Source: Cytobacillus stercorigallinarum
Lineage (GTDB): Bacteria; Bacillota; Bacilli; Bacillales; Cytobacillaceae
Reading direction: 5' to 3'
DNA length: 56,474 nt
NCBI RefSeq assembly: GCF_014836495.1
Contig: NZ_JACSQT010000016.1
Span: 1-56,474, forward strand
This document shows positions 45,626-55,057 of this stretch, one piece after another. Made by a program: the position numbers and the translations under genes. Below the pieces are notes generated by a model. It ran no database searches, was not told where the DNA came from, and worked only from the letters and a program-made list of their open reading frames with translations. Numbering within the stretch: position 1 is the stretch's first letter; each line of letters begins with the position of its first letter.

Positions 45626-48010
45626 TTAGTTACGGAGTGGTTTACCCTTTAAGAGCATATGTTGCATCCGTTGTTGAGATTTTGGCTCTGCAATAAGTTT
45701 TAGAAATGCTTCTCTTTCAAGGTCTAACATATATTGTTCATCCACTTCTGTACCAAAAGGCACCTTACCGCCAGCAATTACATACGCCAGTGCTTTGGCA
45801 ATTTTTAAATCATGTTCAGAAATATAACCAGATAAATGCATAGAATTAGCACCTAAAAGTAATGCAGCATACCCTGTTTCACCTACAACTGGGAATTTCG
45901 CTTTTGCTGGTGGAACGTAGCCTGCAGCTGCCAATGCTAATACTGCTTGTTTGGCATCATAAATGAGATGATCTCCATTCACACTAATTGCATCCGAAGC
46001 ATTCAAGAAATTATTTTCTCTAGCCTCTTCTCCTGAAGAAGATACCTTTGCCATCGCAATTGTTTCAAAGACTTTATTTGCTACGCTTTGTAGATCAAAC
46101 TGAACTCCTTTAGGCATGCTTGCTAAATGCTTCAAATATAGTGACTTGTTACCTGCACCGCCAGGAATTAAGCCAACTCCTGCTTCCACCAAGCCCATGT
46201 AAGTTTCACTAGATGCTTGAATATGCGCCGCACTTAAAGCTACTTCCGCACCCCCACCAAGTGTCATACCGAATGGTGCCACGACGACTGGTTTTGCACT
46301 ATACTTGATTTTCGTCATTGCGTTTTGGAAATGCTTAATGACCATATCTAATTCGAAGTAATTATCATCTTGAGCTTCCATTAACATCATTCCGATATTG
46401 GCACCGACACAGAAGTTCTTCCCTTGATTGGAGATAACAAGACCTTTATAATTTTTCTCTACCTCATCAATAGCAAAATTTATCATTTGAATAATGTCTA
46501 AACCAATCGCATTACTCTTTGAATGAAATTCTAAGATAGCGACGCCATCGCCTAAATCGATTAAGCTTGCTCCAGTATTTTTCTTAATGACACCTTGCTT
46601 TTCTTTTAATTGCTTTAAGTTTATTACTTTTGGGTTCAATTTAATCGGCTGATACTCTCCATTCTCATACACAAAAGTTGTCGCGTTCTCTTCCTTATAA
46701 AACTGTGTATGTCCATCAGCGATCATTTTTTCGACCCAGTGTGGAATGTCTATCCCTTCCGCTTTCATTTTGTTTACTGACTGTTCCAAGCCAATGGCAT
46801 CCCATGTTTCAAATGGGCCCATATTCCAACCAAAACCCCATTTCATTGCATCATCAATGGATTGAATATCATCGGCAATTTCCCCTAGGAGTTGGGCAGA
46901 ATAAATTAATGTTGGTGATAACACCTTCCACAATAATTCTCCAGCAGGGTCATCTGCGTATACAAGCGCTTTCATTTTGTTTGCTGTCCCTTTTTGTTGT
47001 TTAGCTATTTCTACCGCTGCCGTTTTCAACTTTTTACGAGGACCGTATTCCAATGTATTAGGATTTAATTCTAAAATTTCTTTCCCTTGTTTTAAGAAAA
47101 ATCCTTGGCCTGTCTTACTGCCTAACCAGCCTTTGTCTAACATCTTATTCATAAAATCTGGTACATCGAATACTTGTTTTTCTTCGCCATCTACTTGGTC
47201 ATAGACATTTTTCGCAACATGGGCAAACGTATCTAAACCGACAACGTCTAGTGTACGGAAAGTCGCACTTTTCGGTCTACCAATGAGTGGTCCCGTAATT
47301 GAATCAACTTCCCCAACAGTAAACCCGCCCTTTAACATTTCTTGTACGGTTACAAGGAGACCGTATGTGCCGATTCTATTGGCAATAAAGTTCGGCGTAT
47401 CCTTTGCTATAACCACACCTTTTCCTAAAACATCCTCACCAAAAGTTTGCATAAAGGAAAGGACTTCAGGCGATGTTTCCTTAGTTGGGATGACTTCCAA
47501 TAGTTTTAAATAACGCGGCGGATTGAAGAAATGAGTGCCTAGGAAATGCTTTTTAAAGTCTTCTGAACGTCCTTCAGCCATTGCTTCGATAGAAATACCA
47601 GATGTATTAGAACTGACAATTGTCCCAGGGCGACGATATTTGTCAACTTGGGCAAATACATCTTTTTTCACGCTGAGATTTTCTACAACAACCTCAATGA
47701 TCCAATCAACTTCTTTCAAGCGCTCCATATCATCCTCGAAGTTACCCGCCTCAATAAGATGGATATTTTTCTTTGCTGTTAACGGTGCAGGTTTTTGCTT
47801 TAATAGTTTTTGCTTACCACTTTCAGCAATTTTATTTTTGAACTTTTTATCCTTAAGGGTGATCCCCTTTACTACTTCTTCTTTACTTAATTCGCGAGGA
47901 ACAATATCTAATAAAAGTGTTGGTATACCAATATTCGCTAAATGTGCGGCTATTCCAGAACCCATAACACCTGAGCCTAAAACAGCAGCCTTTCTAATCT
48001 GTTTGGTCAA
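45626..48010 (-). CDS. fadN: 3-hydroxyacyl-CoA dehydrogenase / enoyl-CoA hydratase FadN
   Basis: A two-function enzyme for the middle steps of beta-oxidation. About 794 residues: NAD domain at the N-terminus with GSGVMGSG (12-19), then the dehydrogenase body (HFFNPPRYLKLLEVI), and a C-terminal crotonase domain (GKNFCVGANI, FGMTLGGGAE). The start is TTG at 48010: AAGGAGG lies eight bases upstream, and residues encoded further up to 48046 run through that site and a FadR operator. First gene of the operon. Confidence 0.93.
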   Translation of the reverse strand: MTKQIRKAAVLGSGVMGSGIAAHLANIGIPTLLLDIVPRELSKEEVVKGITLKDKKFKNKIAESGKQKLLKQKPAPLTAKKNIHLIEAGNFEDDMERLKEVDWIIEVVVENLSVKKDVFAQVDKYRRPGTIVSSNTSGISIEAMAEGRSEDFKKHFLGTHFFNPPRYLKLLEVIPTKETSPEVLSFMQTFGEDVLGKGVVIAKDTPNFIANRIGTYGLLVTVQEMLKGGFTVGEVDSITGPLIGRPKSATFRTLDVVGLDTFAHVAKNVYDQVDGEEKQVFDVPDFMNKMLDKGWLGSKTGQGFFLKQGKEILELNPNTLEYGPRKKLKTAAVEIAKQQKGTANKMKALVYADDPAGELLWKVLSPTLIYSAQLLGEIADDIQSIDDAMKWGFGWNMGPFETWDAIGLEQSVNKMKAEGIDIPHWVEKMIADGHTQFYKEENATTFVYENGEYQPIKLNPKVINLKQLKEKQGVIKKNTGASLIDLGDGVAILEFHSKSNAIGLDIIQMINFAIDEVEKNYKGLVISNQGKNFCVGANIGMMLMEAQDDNYFELDMVIKHFQNAMTKIKYSAKPVVVAPFGMTLGGGAEVALSAAHIQASSETYMGLVEAGVGLIPGGAGNKSLYLKHLASMPKGVQFDLQSVANKVFETIAMAKVSSSGEEARENNFLNASDAISVNGDHLIYDAKQAVLALAAAGYVPPAKAKFPVVGETGYAALLLGANSMHLSGYISEHDLKIAKALAYVIAGGKVPFGTEVDEQYMLDLEREAFLKLIAEPKSQQRMQHMLLKGKPLRN

Positions 48011-48031
48011 CTGTTCTTCCTCCTTCGATTT

Positions 48032-48049
48032 TGAATGAATGCTCATTCA
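48032..48049. promoter_or_regulatory. FadR operator of the fad operon
   Basis: TGAATGAATGCTCATTCA is an 18-bp near-perfect palindrome matching the B. subtilis FadR consensus TGAATGANTANTCATTCA except in the centre. It lies between the predicted promoter and the fadN ribosome site, where it could block elongation until long-chain acyl-CoA removes FadR. Confidence 0.85.
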
Positions 48050-48091
48050 TTTTTTCTGTAAAAAATTTTGGAAATTCCTTTGATACTTATA

Positions 48092-48120
48092 ATAATAAAA
48101 TATTTGCAAAATTTAATCAA
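48092..48120 (-). promoter_or_regulatory. probable fad operon promoter
   Basis: Minus-strand TTGATT (48120-48115), 17-base spacer, TATTAT (48097-48092). The FadR operator would lie about 35-55 bases downstream of the start point. Confidence 0.5.
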
Positions 48121-48230
48121 TCATTTTCCTTACAGATTTTCATTTCTTTTTCTCTTTTTTCTTTCTGCATAAATTTTTCAGCAATTGACAAACTATTTTT
48201 GAAGAGAATCATCAAAATGGAGGTATTGGG

Positions 48231-48497
48231 ATGCAACAACAAAATACAAACTTTTCGAATCAACAAGGAATTATGCAACAACCCCCAGTTATGGTTTCGA
48301 CAAAAGATGCACTTTACTTTAATGATATGCTTTCTTGGAATTTATTAGCGATGAAAAAAGCTCATTTTTACGCCGAACATTGTCAAGATCCTGCTTTAAA
48401 AACTGCTTTCGAACAATGTGGACAAATGCATCAACGTCATTATGAGCAAGTTTTGAAACATCTTAATACGACACAACCGTTTAATAATATGCAATAA
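48231..48497 (+). CDS. yusN: CotF-type spore coat protein, YusN-like
   Basis: 88 residues, rich in Gln, Asn and His. Residues 22-80 form a two-helix segment (VSTKDALYFNDMLSWNLLAMKKAHFYAEH then FEQCGQMHQRHYEQVLKHL) of the ferritin-like CotF coat family. GGAGG stands seven bases before the ATG. It is followed 13 bases later by a second CotF-type gene. Expected to be made in the mother cell late in sporulation; a CATAAATTT near 48167 resembles a sigma-K -10 but has no clear partner. Confidence 0.8.
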   Translation: MQQQNTNFSNQQGIMQQPPVMVSTKDALYFNDMLSWNLLAMKKAHFYAEHCQDPALKTAFEQCGQMHQRHYEQVLKHLNTTQPFNNMQ

Positions 48498-48509
48498 GGA
48501 GGAGACTCA

Positions 48510-48851
48510 ATGACTAATTCAAAAAAAGTACAAAATCCTGAAAAACAAATAGCTAAAACATCTCAAATGAATGATCGTGATTTTACAAACGACCTACTAG
48601 CAATGGAAAAGTACATGAGTGATTCTTATAGCATTTATTTAAATGAAGCTAGTAATCAAACGCTGTATGGAGATTTTATGCGTATATTTACTGAAACGAA
48701 GAATGAACAACGTCATCTATATAACCTTATGTTTGAAAGAGGTTGGTACAGTCTTGATGCAGCAGATCAACAAAGTCTGCAACAATCTTACCAACAATTC
48801 CAGGGATACTCTACACAATTTCCCTATGGAACAAACGGTAACATTCAATAG
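48510..48851 (+). CDS. CotF-type spore coat protein
   Basis: 113 residues of the Coat_F family: FTNDLLAMEKYMSDSYSIYLNEASNQTLYGDFMRIFTETKNEQRHLYNLMFERGWY (about 26-81) is the conserved pair of helices with the E-x-x-H type acid/histidine pattern, and a Gln/Tyr-rich tail follows. AAGGAGGAG precedes the ATG. Cotranscribed with the YusN-like gene. Confidence 0.82.
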   Translation: MTNSKKVQNPEKQIAKTSQMNDRDFTNDLLAMEKYMSDSYSIYLNEASNQTLYGDFMRIFTETKNEQRHLYNLMFERGWYSLDAADQQSLQQSYQQFQGYSTQFPYGTNGNIQ

Positions 48852-48871
48852 TTAGGATAAAGAAGTGATAA

Positions 48872-48914
48872 AACAAGAACAGATGTTGACAAGCAATCAT
48901 CATCTGTTCTTGTT
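48872..48914. terminator. terminator between the coat genes and yusU
   Basis: A perfect 14-bp inverted repeat AACAAGAACAGATG / CATCTGTTCTTGTT with a 15-base loop. It lies between convergent genes; T content after it on the plus strand is moderate. Confidence 0.7.
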
Positions 48915-48922
48915 ATCTCTAT

Positions 48923-49180
48923 TTATTCATCAGTTTTTTGTTGAAGCCGCTGTTTTTCATTTAATTCTTTTATCTTTTTAATCATTTCCATCATTTCTTG
49001 CTTCCCATCAGGGTACAATTGATTCCAATGCTTCACTAAAGGTGGCATCTGTTTAGCGATAAATGAGTAAATTATCCATGATTTTACTTCTCTTTGCAAT
49101 GTTTCATCACTTTCTCCTACTAACAATTCCGTATATTTTTCTACTAGTGCCTCTATCTTTTGCTCCATATCGTAAGCCAA
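48923..49180 (-). CDS. yusU: YusU-family protein (DUF2573)
   Basis: An 85-residue helical cytosolic protein with the pattern IEALVEKYTELLVG, then VKSWIIYSFIAKQMPPLVKHWNQLYPDGK, which I recognise as the DUF2573/YusU family. TTG at 49180 is preferred as the start because AAAGGAGAG lies seven bases ahead; an ATG at 49201 with GAGG seven bases ahead is the alternative and adds seven residues. Function unknown. Confidence 0.7.
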   Translation of the reverse strand: MAYDMEQKIEALVEKYTELLVGESDETLQREVKSWIIYSFIAKQMPPLVKHWNQLYPDGKQEMMEMIKKIKELNEKQRLQQKTDE

Positions 49181-49285
49181 CTTATATCTCTCCTTTACCA
49201 TTTTTAATCCTCATTCATAATGACAACAAATTTGGTAACAATATTCAGTAGATGCATTTAATACTTCTGATTGACGGTGATACCT

Positions 49286-50767
49286 TTGAGCATATGGGAT
49301 AAGTTTAAAAAAATCAAAGATGATGGTTGGAAATCTTTATTAAAGCAGTCAACTGATTTTCAATCTACCTATTATTTTAATGAAAAAACGAATGAACGAT
49401 TTGGTTTTCATTTTTATGCGACTTTAGTAGATGAACAAATTATCCAGGAAAGTGCTTTACCGGCGCTTTTAACCAAAAAATTTGAATCACTGGATGATTT
49501 GCACAAAATTGTTCCCATAGCAGACATTCATATTTTAAAAAACCCAAAGGATATAGAACAAAAGCTATTGAATGGATATGTACTTGTCACACTAGATTCT
49601 GATAAAAATCGTTTTGGGTTTATTGCCGCTCAAAAAGAAATTGTCCGTTCTCTCAGTCAACCTGAAATTGAGTTTTCTGTAATCGGACCGAAGGAAGCGT
49701 TTGTTGAGGCTATCGGTCAAAATTTAAACTTGATTAGAAAAAGATTACCTATTAAAGAATTAATTTCGCAAGAGTATACTGTTGGAAAACTTTCGAAAAC
49801 AAAAGTAGCTGTCTTACATATAGAAGGAATTACGAATAAAGACAATGTCGATACTGTGAAACAACGTATACGAAATATTGAGATAGACACGATTTCCGAT
49901 AGTTCTAATATTGTTGAATTATTAAGTGATAATTCCAATTCACTATTTCCACAATTGCTTGACACCGAGAGACCCGATCGTGTAGCAGCTATTCTTGCTG
50001 AAGGAAAAATCGCCATCATTGTGGATGGATCACCACATGTGTTAATAGCGCCCACAACGTTAATTGAATTTTTTAGCGCTTTCGAAGATTATTTTCTCAA
50101 TTGGATTGTCGCTACATTTTTTCGTTTAGTGCGATTTTTTGCTGTTGTCTTTTCAGTTCTGGTTACACCGGTTTACGTTGCAGCTATGACTTATCAATAT
50201 GAGCTCATTCCGCCAGACTTATTAGGGATATTGGTCACTTCAAGAAGAACCATTCCGCTCCCACCCATTCTCGAAGCATTATTTCTTGAGCTAACTATTG
50301 AATTATTGCGCGAAGCCGGAGCACGCCTCCCTACAAAAGTCGGGCAAACAATTGGTATCGTAGGCGGTATTGTTATTGGTACAGCATCTGTTGAAGCCGG
50401 TCTTACGAGTAACGTACTATTAATCTTTGTTGCATTAGGCGCATTAGGCTCCTTTACAACACCTGTTTATAAAATGGGTAATACAATCAGGGTTCTACGC
50501 TTTCCCTTTCTTCTTTTTGCACAATTTTGGGGTGTGTTAGGGATCGTTTTTTGTTTCTGTATTCTCATTGCCCACTTATTACGTCTGACTTCACTAGGAA
50601 GACCTTTTTTGGCGCCGATATATCCACTTAGATTAGCTGATATGAAAGATACACTTATTCGCACACCATTACAAAAAATGTCCAAGCGTCCACAAGTCTT
50701 AAGAACGCAAAAACCAAAACGATTTAATAAGAAGAAAGCAGAAACCCCAAAAGACATTGATGAATAA
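49286..50767 (+). CDS. gerAA: spore germination receptor A subunit (GerAA/GerKA type)
   Basis: About 493 residues. A soluble N-terminal part to about 250 is followed by five or so membrane spans. Family signatures are PDRVAAILAEGKIAIIVDGSPHVLIAPT (about 232-259), TPVYVAAMTYQYELIPPDLL (about 297) and LREAGARLPTKVGQTIGIVGGIVIG (about 345-370). The start is uncertain: TTG at 49286 follows GGTGA by five bases; TTG 49271 and GTG 49277 are alternatives. First gene of an A-B-C receptor operon in the inner spore membrane. The germinant is not predictable. Confidence 0.85.
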   Translation: MSIWDKFKKIKDDGWKSLLKQSTDFQSTYYFNEKTNERFGFHFYATLVDEQIIQESALPALLTKKFESLDDLHKIVPIADIHILKNPKDIEQKLLNGYVLVTLDSDKNRFGFIAAQKEIVRSLSQPEIEFSVIGPKEAFVEAIGQNLNLIRKRLPIKELISQEYTVGKLSKTKVAVLHIEGITNKDNVDTVKQRIRNIEIDTISDSSNIVELLSDNSNSLFPQLLDTERPDRVAAILAEGKIAIIVDGSPHVLIAPTTLIEFFSAFEDYFLNWIVATFFRLVRFFAVVFSVLVTPVYVAAMTYQYELIPPDLLGILVTSRRTIPLPPILEALFLELTIELLREAGARLPTKVGQTIGIVGGIVIGTASVEAGLTSNVLLIFVALGALGSFTTPVYKMGNTIRVLRFPFLLFAQFWGVLGIVFCFCILIAHLLRLTSLGRPFLAPIYPLRLADMKDTLIRTPLQKMSKRPQVLRTQKPKRFNKKKAETPKDIDE

Positions 50768-50793
50768 TCCCAGCCTTAGTAGAGGTGATTAAT

Positions 50794-51882
50794 ATGCAAA
50801 GCCAAACGATTCCCAATAACTTAAAAATATCTCCCTATCTCGTTTTTTATGTGATTATCTCTATGCAAATTGGCATTGGCGTTCTAGGATACCAAAGAAT
50901 TATTGCCGACTATGCTGGACATGATGCATGGATTTCCATTCTCATTCTTGGTAGTTATATTCATCTTGTATTATGGATGATGTACAAATTATGTGAAATG
51001 GTTAATGGAGATATTATTACCGTTCATGAGTTTCTTTTTGGCCGATTCATTAGTAAGGTGGTAAGCTTCGCCTTTATTTTATTTTATATCATTTATCTTC
51101 TATCCTTTATATTGAATTTTATTGAAGTTATTCAAATATGGATGTTTCCAGATATAAATAATTTTGTCTTTTCATTGTTTTTCTTACTTTTATCCATATA
51201 TATTGTATACGGTGGTCTTAGGACAGTTGTGGGTATTTGTTTTTTTGGAACTATATTACCAGTCTATTTAATATTTACATTCACCTTTACTCTAAAGTAC
51301 GCCGACTTCACCCACTTATTACCGATTTGGGAACATAATATTACTGAGTTACTACAAGCTTCCTATCATATGTCCCTCACTTCTGTTGGATTTGAAGCTA
51401 TTTTATTCATCTATCCATTTATTAACAAACCAGAGAAGTCGAAAAAATGGGCACATATCGGAGTCGCCACCACAACAATTTTTTATACGGTATTAGCGAT
51501 TATTGCTTTTTCCTATTTCTCAAAAAAGCAATTAGAAAATACAATTTGGGCTACACTTTCTATGTGGCAAATGGTGCAATTTCCATTTGTTGAACGCTTC
51601 GAGTATATTGGGGTCGCCAATTGGTGTTTGATATTATTACCGAATATATGTCTCTCTCTTTGGGTCGCTTCTAGGTTACTAAAAAGAGCCACTAAACTAA
51701 AGCAAAGAAAAGGTGCCATACTGATTTCAACCATCGCTGTTATTATTGTTACTCTTTTTGAGAAAGGCGTAGACATTGAAAGTTTTAATAACATTGTTGA
51801 ACAGATGACTGTTGCTTTTGTATTCGTTTATATTCCCTTATTGTACTGTTTATCCCTCATTATAAAGAAGGTGAAAACATGA
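50794..51882 (+). CDS. gerAB: spore germination receptor B subunit (GerAB type)
   Basis: 362 residues with ten hydrophobic segments, an amino-acid-permease-like fold of the spore germination family. It starts ISPYLVFYVIISMQIGIGVLGYQR, the usual first span, and has MMYKLCEMVNGDIITVHEFLFGR (about 72-94). GAGGTG stands six bases before the ATG; an in-frame GTG nine bases earlier lies within that site. This subunit is thought to bind the germinant. Overlaps gerAC by four bases. Confidence 0.88.
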   Translation: MQSQTIPNNLKISPYLVFYVIISMQIGIGVLGYQRIIADYAGHDAWISILILGSYIHLVLWMMYKLCEMVNGDIITVHEFLFGRFISKVVSFAFILFYIIYLLSFILNFIEVIQIWMFPDINNFVFSLFFLLLSIYIVYGGLRTVVGICFFGTILPVYLIFTFTFTLKYADFTHLLPIWEHNITELLQASYHMSLTSVGFEAILFIYPFINKPEKSKKWAHIGVATTTIFYTVLAIIAFSYFSKKQLENTIWATLSMWQMVQFPFVERFEYIGVANWCLILLPNICLSLWVASRLLKRATKLKQRKGAILISTIAVIIVTLFEKGVDIESFNNIVEQMTVAFVFVYIPLLYCLSLIIKKVKT

Positions 51883-52949
51883 GAAAATGGATTTGTATCA
51901 TTTGCTGCCTGTTCATACTATCTGGGTGTGTAGAAAAAAGGATTATAGATGAACTTAATATTGCGGTCGCAACTGGCTTTGATCCTGATACGAGTGATGA
52001 GCATTTGTTAAAGACAACTTTTCTTATGCAAATATTTAATAAAGAAATGAGTGTAGAGAACAAAACTGTCACAACAAGCGGCGACCTCAGGAGAGAGACA
52101 TTGTATAAAGCAAACCGGCAATCACCCTCGCCTATTGTGGTCGGAGGTTTAAGGCTTACTTTATATAATATTGCCATTGCCGAACGTGGATTAACTCCTT
52201 ATGTAGATGCTTATCAGCGAGATGCATCCATTGGAAAACGAATCTACTTCGCAACCACAGATAGTAGTACAGAAGAAATATTAAAAGGAGAATACGGCCC
52301 CCAAGGGAATGGAACCTTTATATCAGACTTAATTGATCATAATATTGAATATGGTGATTTACCTAAAACGAACTTAACCTTATTTATGAGAGATTTTTAT
52401 CAAGAAGGGAAGGATGTTTTTTTACCACACATCAAAAAAATAAATGAGCAGGAAATTGAACTAGACGGGATATCTTTATTTAAAGATCATGCTTCATATA
52501 AAATTCTTCCAAGTGATAAATTATTTTATTTTAAATTACTAGTTGACCGTTATAGTAAAGGCGATTTCGCTATCGACTTGCCGGATGGTGAAAAATTAGC
52601 TATTAAAAGTATACATTCCAGTCATAAATATAAATTAGACACCAATAATCCAACAAACATCACCATTAAAATCAAAGTCCAAGGGAATATAAAGGAATAT
52701 TCCGGAAATAATTTGAATGATGATAAAATAAAAGAAATAACGAAATTTATCGATAAGAAAATAAAAAATGAATGTACAGCGCTTATTCAGTCTTTTCAAG
52801 AAGATAATGTCGATCCAATCGGAATAGGGAAGGAATATAGCACAAAAATCAGGAATTTTGATTATGAAGAATGGAAAAAGGGATATCCCGACTTAAACAT
52901 TAAAGTTGATACGAAGGTAGTTATATTGGATATTGGTACATCTATCTAA
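51879..52949 (+). CDS. gerAC: spore germination receptor C subunit lipoprotein (GerAC type)
   Basis: 356 residues with a short signal peptide and lipobox LSGC at 15-18 (MRKWICIICCLFILSGC). The mature start VEKRIIDELNIAVATGFD and the later C-terminal domain match GerAC proteins, which are lipid-anchored outside the inner spore membrane. The ATG overlaps the gerAB stop (ATGA). A strong terminator follows. Confidence 0.9.
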   Translation: MRKWICIICCLFILSGCVEKRIIDELNIAVATGFDPDTSDEHLLKTTFLMQIFNKEMSVENKTVTTSGDLRRETLYKANRQSPSPIVVGGLRLTLYNIAIAERGLTPYVDAYQRDASIGKRIYFATTDSSTEEILKGEYGPQGNGTFISDLIDHNIEYGDLPKTNLTLFMRDFYQEGKDVFLPHIKKINEQEIELDGISLFKDHASYKILPSDKLFYFKLLVDRYSKGDFAIDLPDGEKLAIKSIHSSHKYKLDTNNPTNITIKIKVQGNIKEYSGNNLNDDKIKEITKFIDKKIKNECTALIQSFQEDNVDPIGIGKEYSTKIRNFDYEEWKKGYPDLNIKVDTKVVILDIGTSI

Positions 52950-52957
52950 ATAGCATT

Positions 52958-52987
52958 AACCCGAGAATAAAGATTCTCGGGTTTTTT
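52958..52987. terminator. terminator between gerAC and rodA
   Basis: Perfect 11-bp arms AACCCGAGAAT / ATTCTCGGGTT, four-base loop, then TTTT on the plus strand, two bases before the convergent stop at 52989. Confidence 0.9.
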
Positions 52988-52988
52988 C

Positions 52989-54161
52989 TTACGATGATCT
53001 GGAAAACATGTATCGTTTACTATGAAAACCAATTGAAAAAATCAGCCCCATGGCCAGCATATTGCCCATGAGCGAGCTTCCTCCATAACTTATGAATGGT
53101 AGTGGAATCCCAGTAATCGGTAAAACACCAATTGTCATTCCGATATTTTGAAAGACATGAAAGGTAATTAAACTAATTACCCCTACACAAACATAGGTAT
53201 AGAATGGCGTTCTCGTACTAATGCCTACTTTAGTCAAATGATAAATTAATAAGAAAAATAAACTCACTACCACACTTGCCCCAACAAAACCGAACTCTTC
53301 TCCTATAATACTAAAGATAAAATCAGTGTGACTCTCTGGTAAGTAAACTTCTCTTGTGCCATATCCCTTTCCTGTTGTCTCTCCAGAACCAATTGCAAGT
53401 AAGGAACGCGTTAATTGAAATCCTGTAGAACTTTGATAATTATAAGGATCGATCCAAGAATAAATTCGCCCTAATTGGTATTCCTTCACGCCCAAATATT
53501 TTTCCAACAACTCTGGGTGCCACAATACAAAATAAAAAATAGAAACAACTAGCGTAACACCTACACTTACAATAGGTGCGAGTATTTTCCATGTAATACC
53601 TGAAATGAAAACCATTCCGAGCATTATGGCTAAAATTACTAAGGAAGTGCCTAAATCCGGTTGTTGCATGATGAGTAATAAAGGGAATCCCGTAACAACT
53701 AGCATTTTAAATAATAGGAAAAAATCTGTTTTTACTGTTTTTAATTGTGTCTTTTGATGATGATCATCGATGACCCTGGCTAGAGCGAGTATAAGAAAAA
53801 CCTTAACTAACTCAGCTGGCTGTATTTGCCCAAGACCAGGCAGTCGTATCCATGATTTAGCGCCATTAATTACCGGAGCAATACTCTCAGGTGCGACAAC
53901 AAGAAATCCAAGTAGCAATAGTCCAAAACCGTAAGCATACCAAGAGATTTTCTTTAATTGCTCAGCATCTAATGTTATGACCGCTAGTATAATCCCTATA
54001 CCCACTACATACCATACAATTTGCTTAAGTAAAAAATTTTCACCGTATTGTTCAGTTGTTTGTGCACTATATATGGAAATACAGCTAACTAAAAACAATA
54101 AAAATAAAATAAGAACTAAAGTATAATCAATTCTCGATGTTGTCGTTCGTTTAGAAGTCAT
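52989..54161 (-). CDS. rodA: RodA/FtsW-family peptidoglycan glycosyltransferase
   Basis: A 390-residue SEDS protein with about ten membrane spans that polymerises lipid II. It has IQPAELVKV (about 114), QQPDLGTSLV (about 168), the extracellular loop with WIDPYNYQSSTGFQ, VYLPESHTDFIFSIIGEEFGFVG (about 271) and ITGIPLPFISYGGSSL (about 350). The VLPITGIPLPF and PESHTDFIF forms fit RodA, the elongation enzyme. AAGGAGA precedes the ATG. It stands alone and may be one of several paralogues. Confidence 0.88.
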   Translation of the reverse strand: MTSKRTTTSRIDYTLVLILFLLFLVSCISIYSAQTTEQYGENFLLKQIVWYVVGIGIILAVITLDAEQLKKISWYAYGFGLLLLGFLVVAPESIAPVINGAKSWIRLPGLGQIQPAELVKVFLILALARVIDDHHQKTQLKTVKTDFFLLFKMLVVTGFPLLLIMQQPDLGTSLVILAIMLGMVFISGITWKILAPIVSVGVTLVVSIFYFVLWHPELLEKYLGVKEYQLGRIYSWIDPYNYQSSTGFQLTRSLLAIGSGETTGKGYGTREVYLPESHTDFIFSIIGEEFGFVGASVVVSLFFLLIYHLTKVGISTRTPFYTYVCVGVISLITFHVFQNIGMTIGVLPITGIPLPFISYGGSSLMGNMLAMGLIFSIGFHSKRYMFSRSS

Positions 54162-54221
54162 TAATCAATCTCCTTATGAAACAAAGGCTCTTCATTAAAA
54201 ATAATCTGTGTACAATACTTC

Positions 54222-54250
54222 ATTATATTTTTTTTAGATAAAAATCACAA
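54222..54250 (-). promoter_or_regulatory. rodA promoter
   Basis: Minus-strand TTGTGA (54250-54245), 17-base A/T-rich spacer, perfect TATAAT (54227-54222), 60 bases before the rodA ATG. Confidence 0.65.
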
Positions 54251-54292
54251 CTGCTACGTATATTTCTTTTTTGTAACAGAGTAATCATTCAC

Positions 54293-55057
54293 CTATAATT
54301 GTACATATTTACTTTGAATATCTTTTACCATCCACATAATATTATTAGGTACTTGCGGCAAGAAAAATCCGATAAAAAGCGGACTTGTTACGTATCGAGG
54401 GACAATCTTTGCATATATCTCATTCTCAAAATGGTAAAAAAATAGATTATAACTGTTACATGTAAATGGAAAATCTCTCAGAATATATTTCGTTGCCATT
54501 TGAATATATTTAGCAAACGCTGCTATATCCCTTTTCTCACCTAATTTAACATTAAATTCATAAAAGCCAATACGTGGTTTATTCGATAGAGAAAATTCAG
54601 TATCACCATGTTGATCAATTAATTCTCCTACAAAATCGTCAACCTGAACTTTATGTTGATACACAATATCATATAAGCCAACAATTTGCATATGAGGATG
54701 AGCAATGCTTCCACCTGAATGAGGTCCATGATTCTTGAAAAAAATCACAGATTTATATTTATCACTTTTCTCCATACTTAACCATTTGTCTAAACCAAAT
54801 GTAATCAAGCTGACTAAATGCTTGTCATCATATTGTGAAAGTTCCGAGTTACACTTATCTGTCTCGATTAAGACCGTTTGATGAGCATTTTCTAAAACGG
54901 GATATTTATTCTCCAACCAAATGATTGGACCTTCCTCCGCAATAATATTCGTCAATTGCTCTCTCTGACAGAATGGACACACTTGTTCTTTATTCCTTAT
55001 ACTATTAGGTTTCTGTTTACCAATGCTTGTATTAAAAAATAAATGAGTATTTGTCAT
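54293..55057 (-). CDS. GalT/HIT-like protein (DUF4931 type)
   Basis: A 254-residue cytosolic protein resembling galactose-1-phosphate uridylyltransferase. CPFC (27-30) can bind zinc, and GGSIAHPHMQIVGL (about 114-127) holds the HPH catalytic motif, where GalT uses the second histidine as nucleophile. It is shorter than GalT (about 340-500 residues) and no gal genes adjoin, so it probably transfers or hydrolyses some other nucleotide. AGGAGAG lies before the ATG. The real substrate is unknown. Confidence 0.72.
   Translation of the reverse strand: MTNTHLFFNTSIGKQKPNSIRNKEQVCPFCQREQLTNIIAEEGPIIWLENKYPVLENAHQTVLIETDKCNSELSQYDDKHLVSLITFGLDKWLSMEKSDKYKSVIFFKNHGPHSGGSIAHPHMQIVGLYDIVYQHKVQVDDFVGELIDQHGDTEFSLSNKPRIGFYEFNVKLGEKRDIAAFAKYIQMATKYILRDFPFTCNSYNLFFYHFENEIYAKIVPRYVTSPLFIGFFLPQVPNNIMWMVKDIQSKYVQL

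Noticed and set aside
47535..48038. 167-residue plus-strand frame antisense to fadN
   Set aside because: It mirrors the fadN N-terminal coding region, which has clear NAD-binding motifs; there is no ribosome site for the antisense frame.
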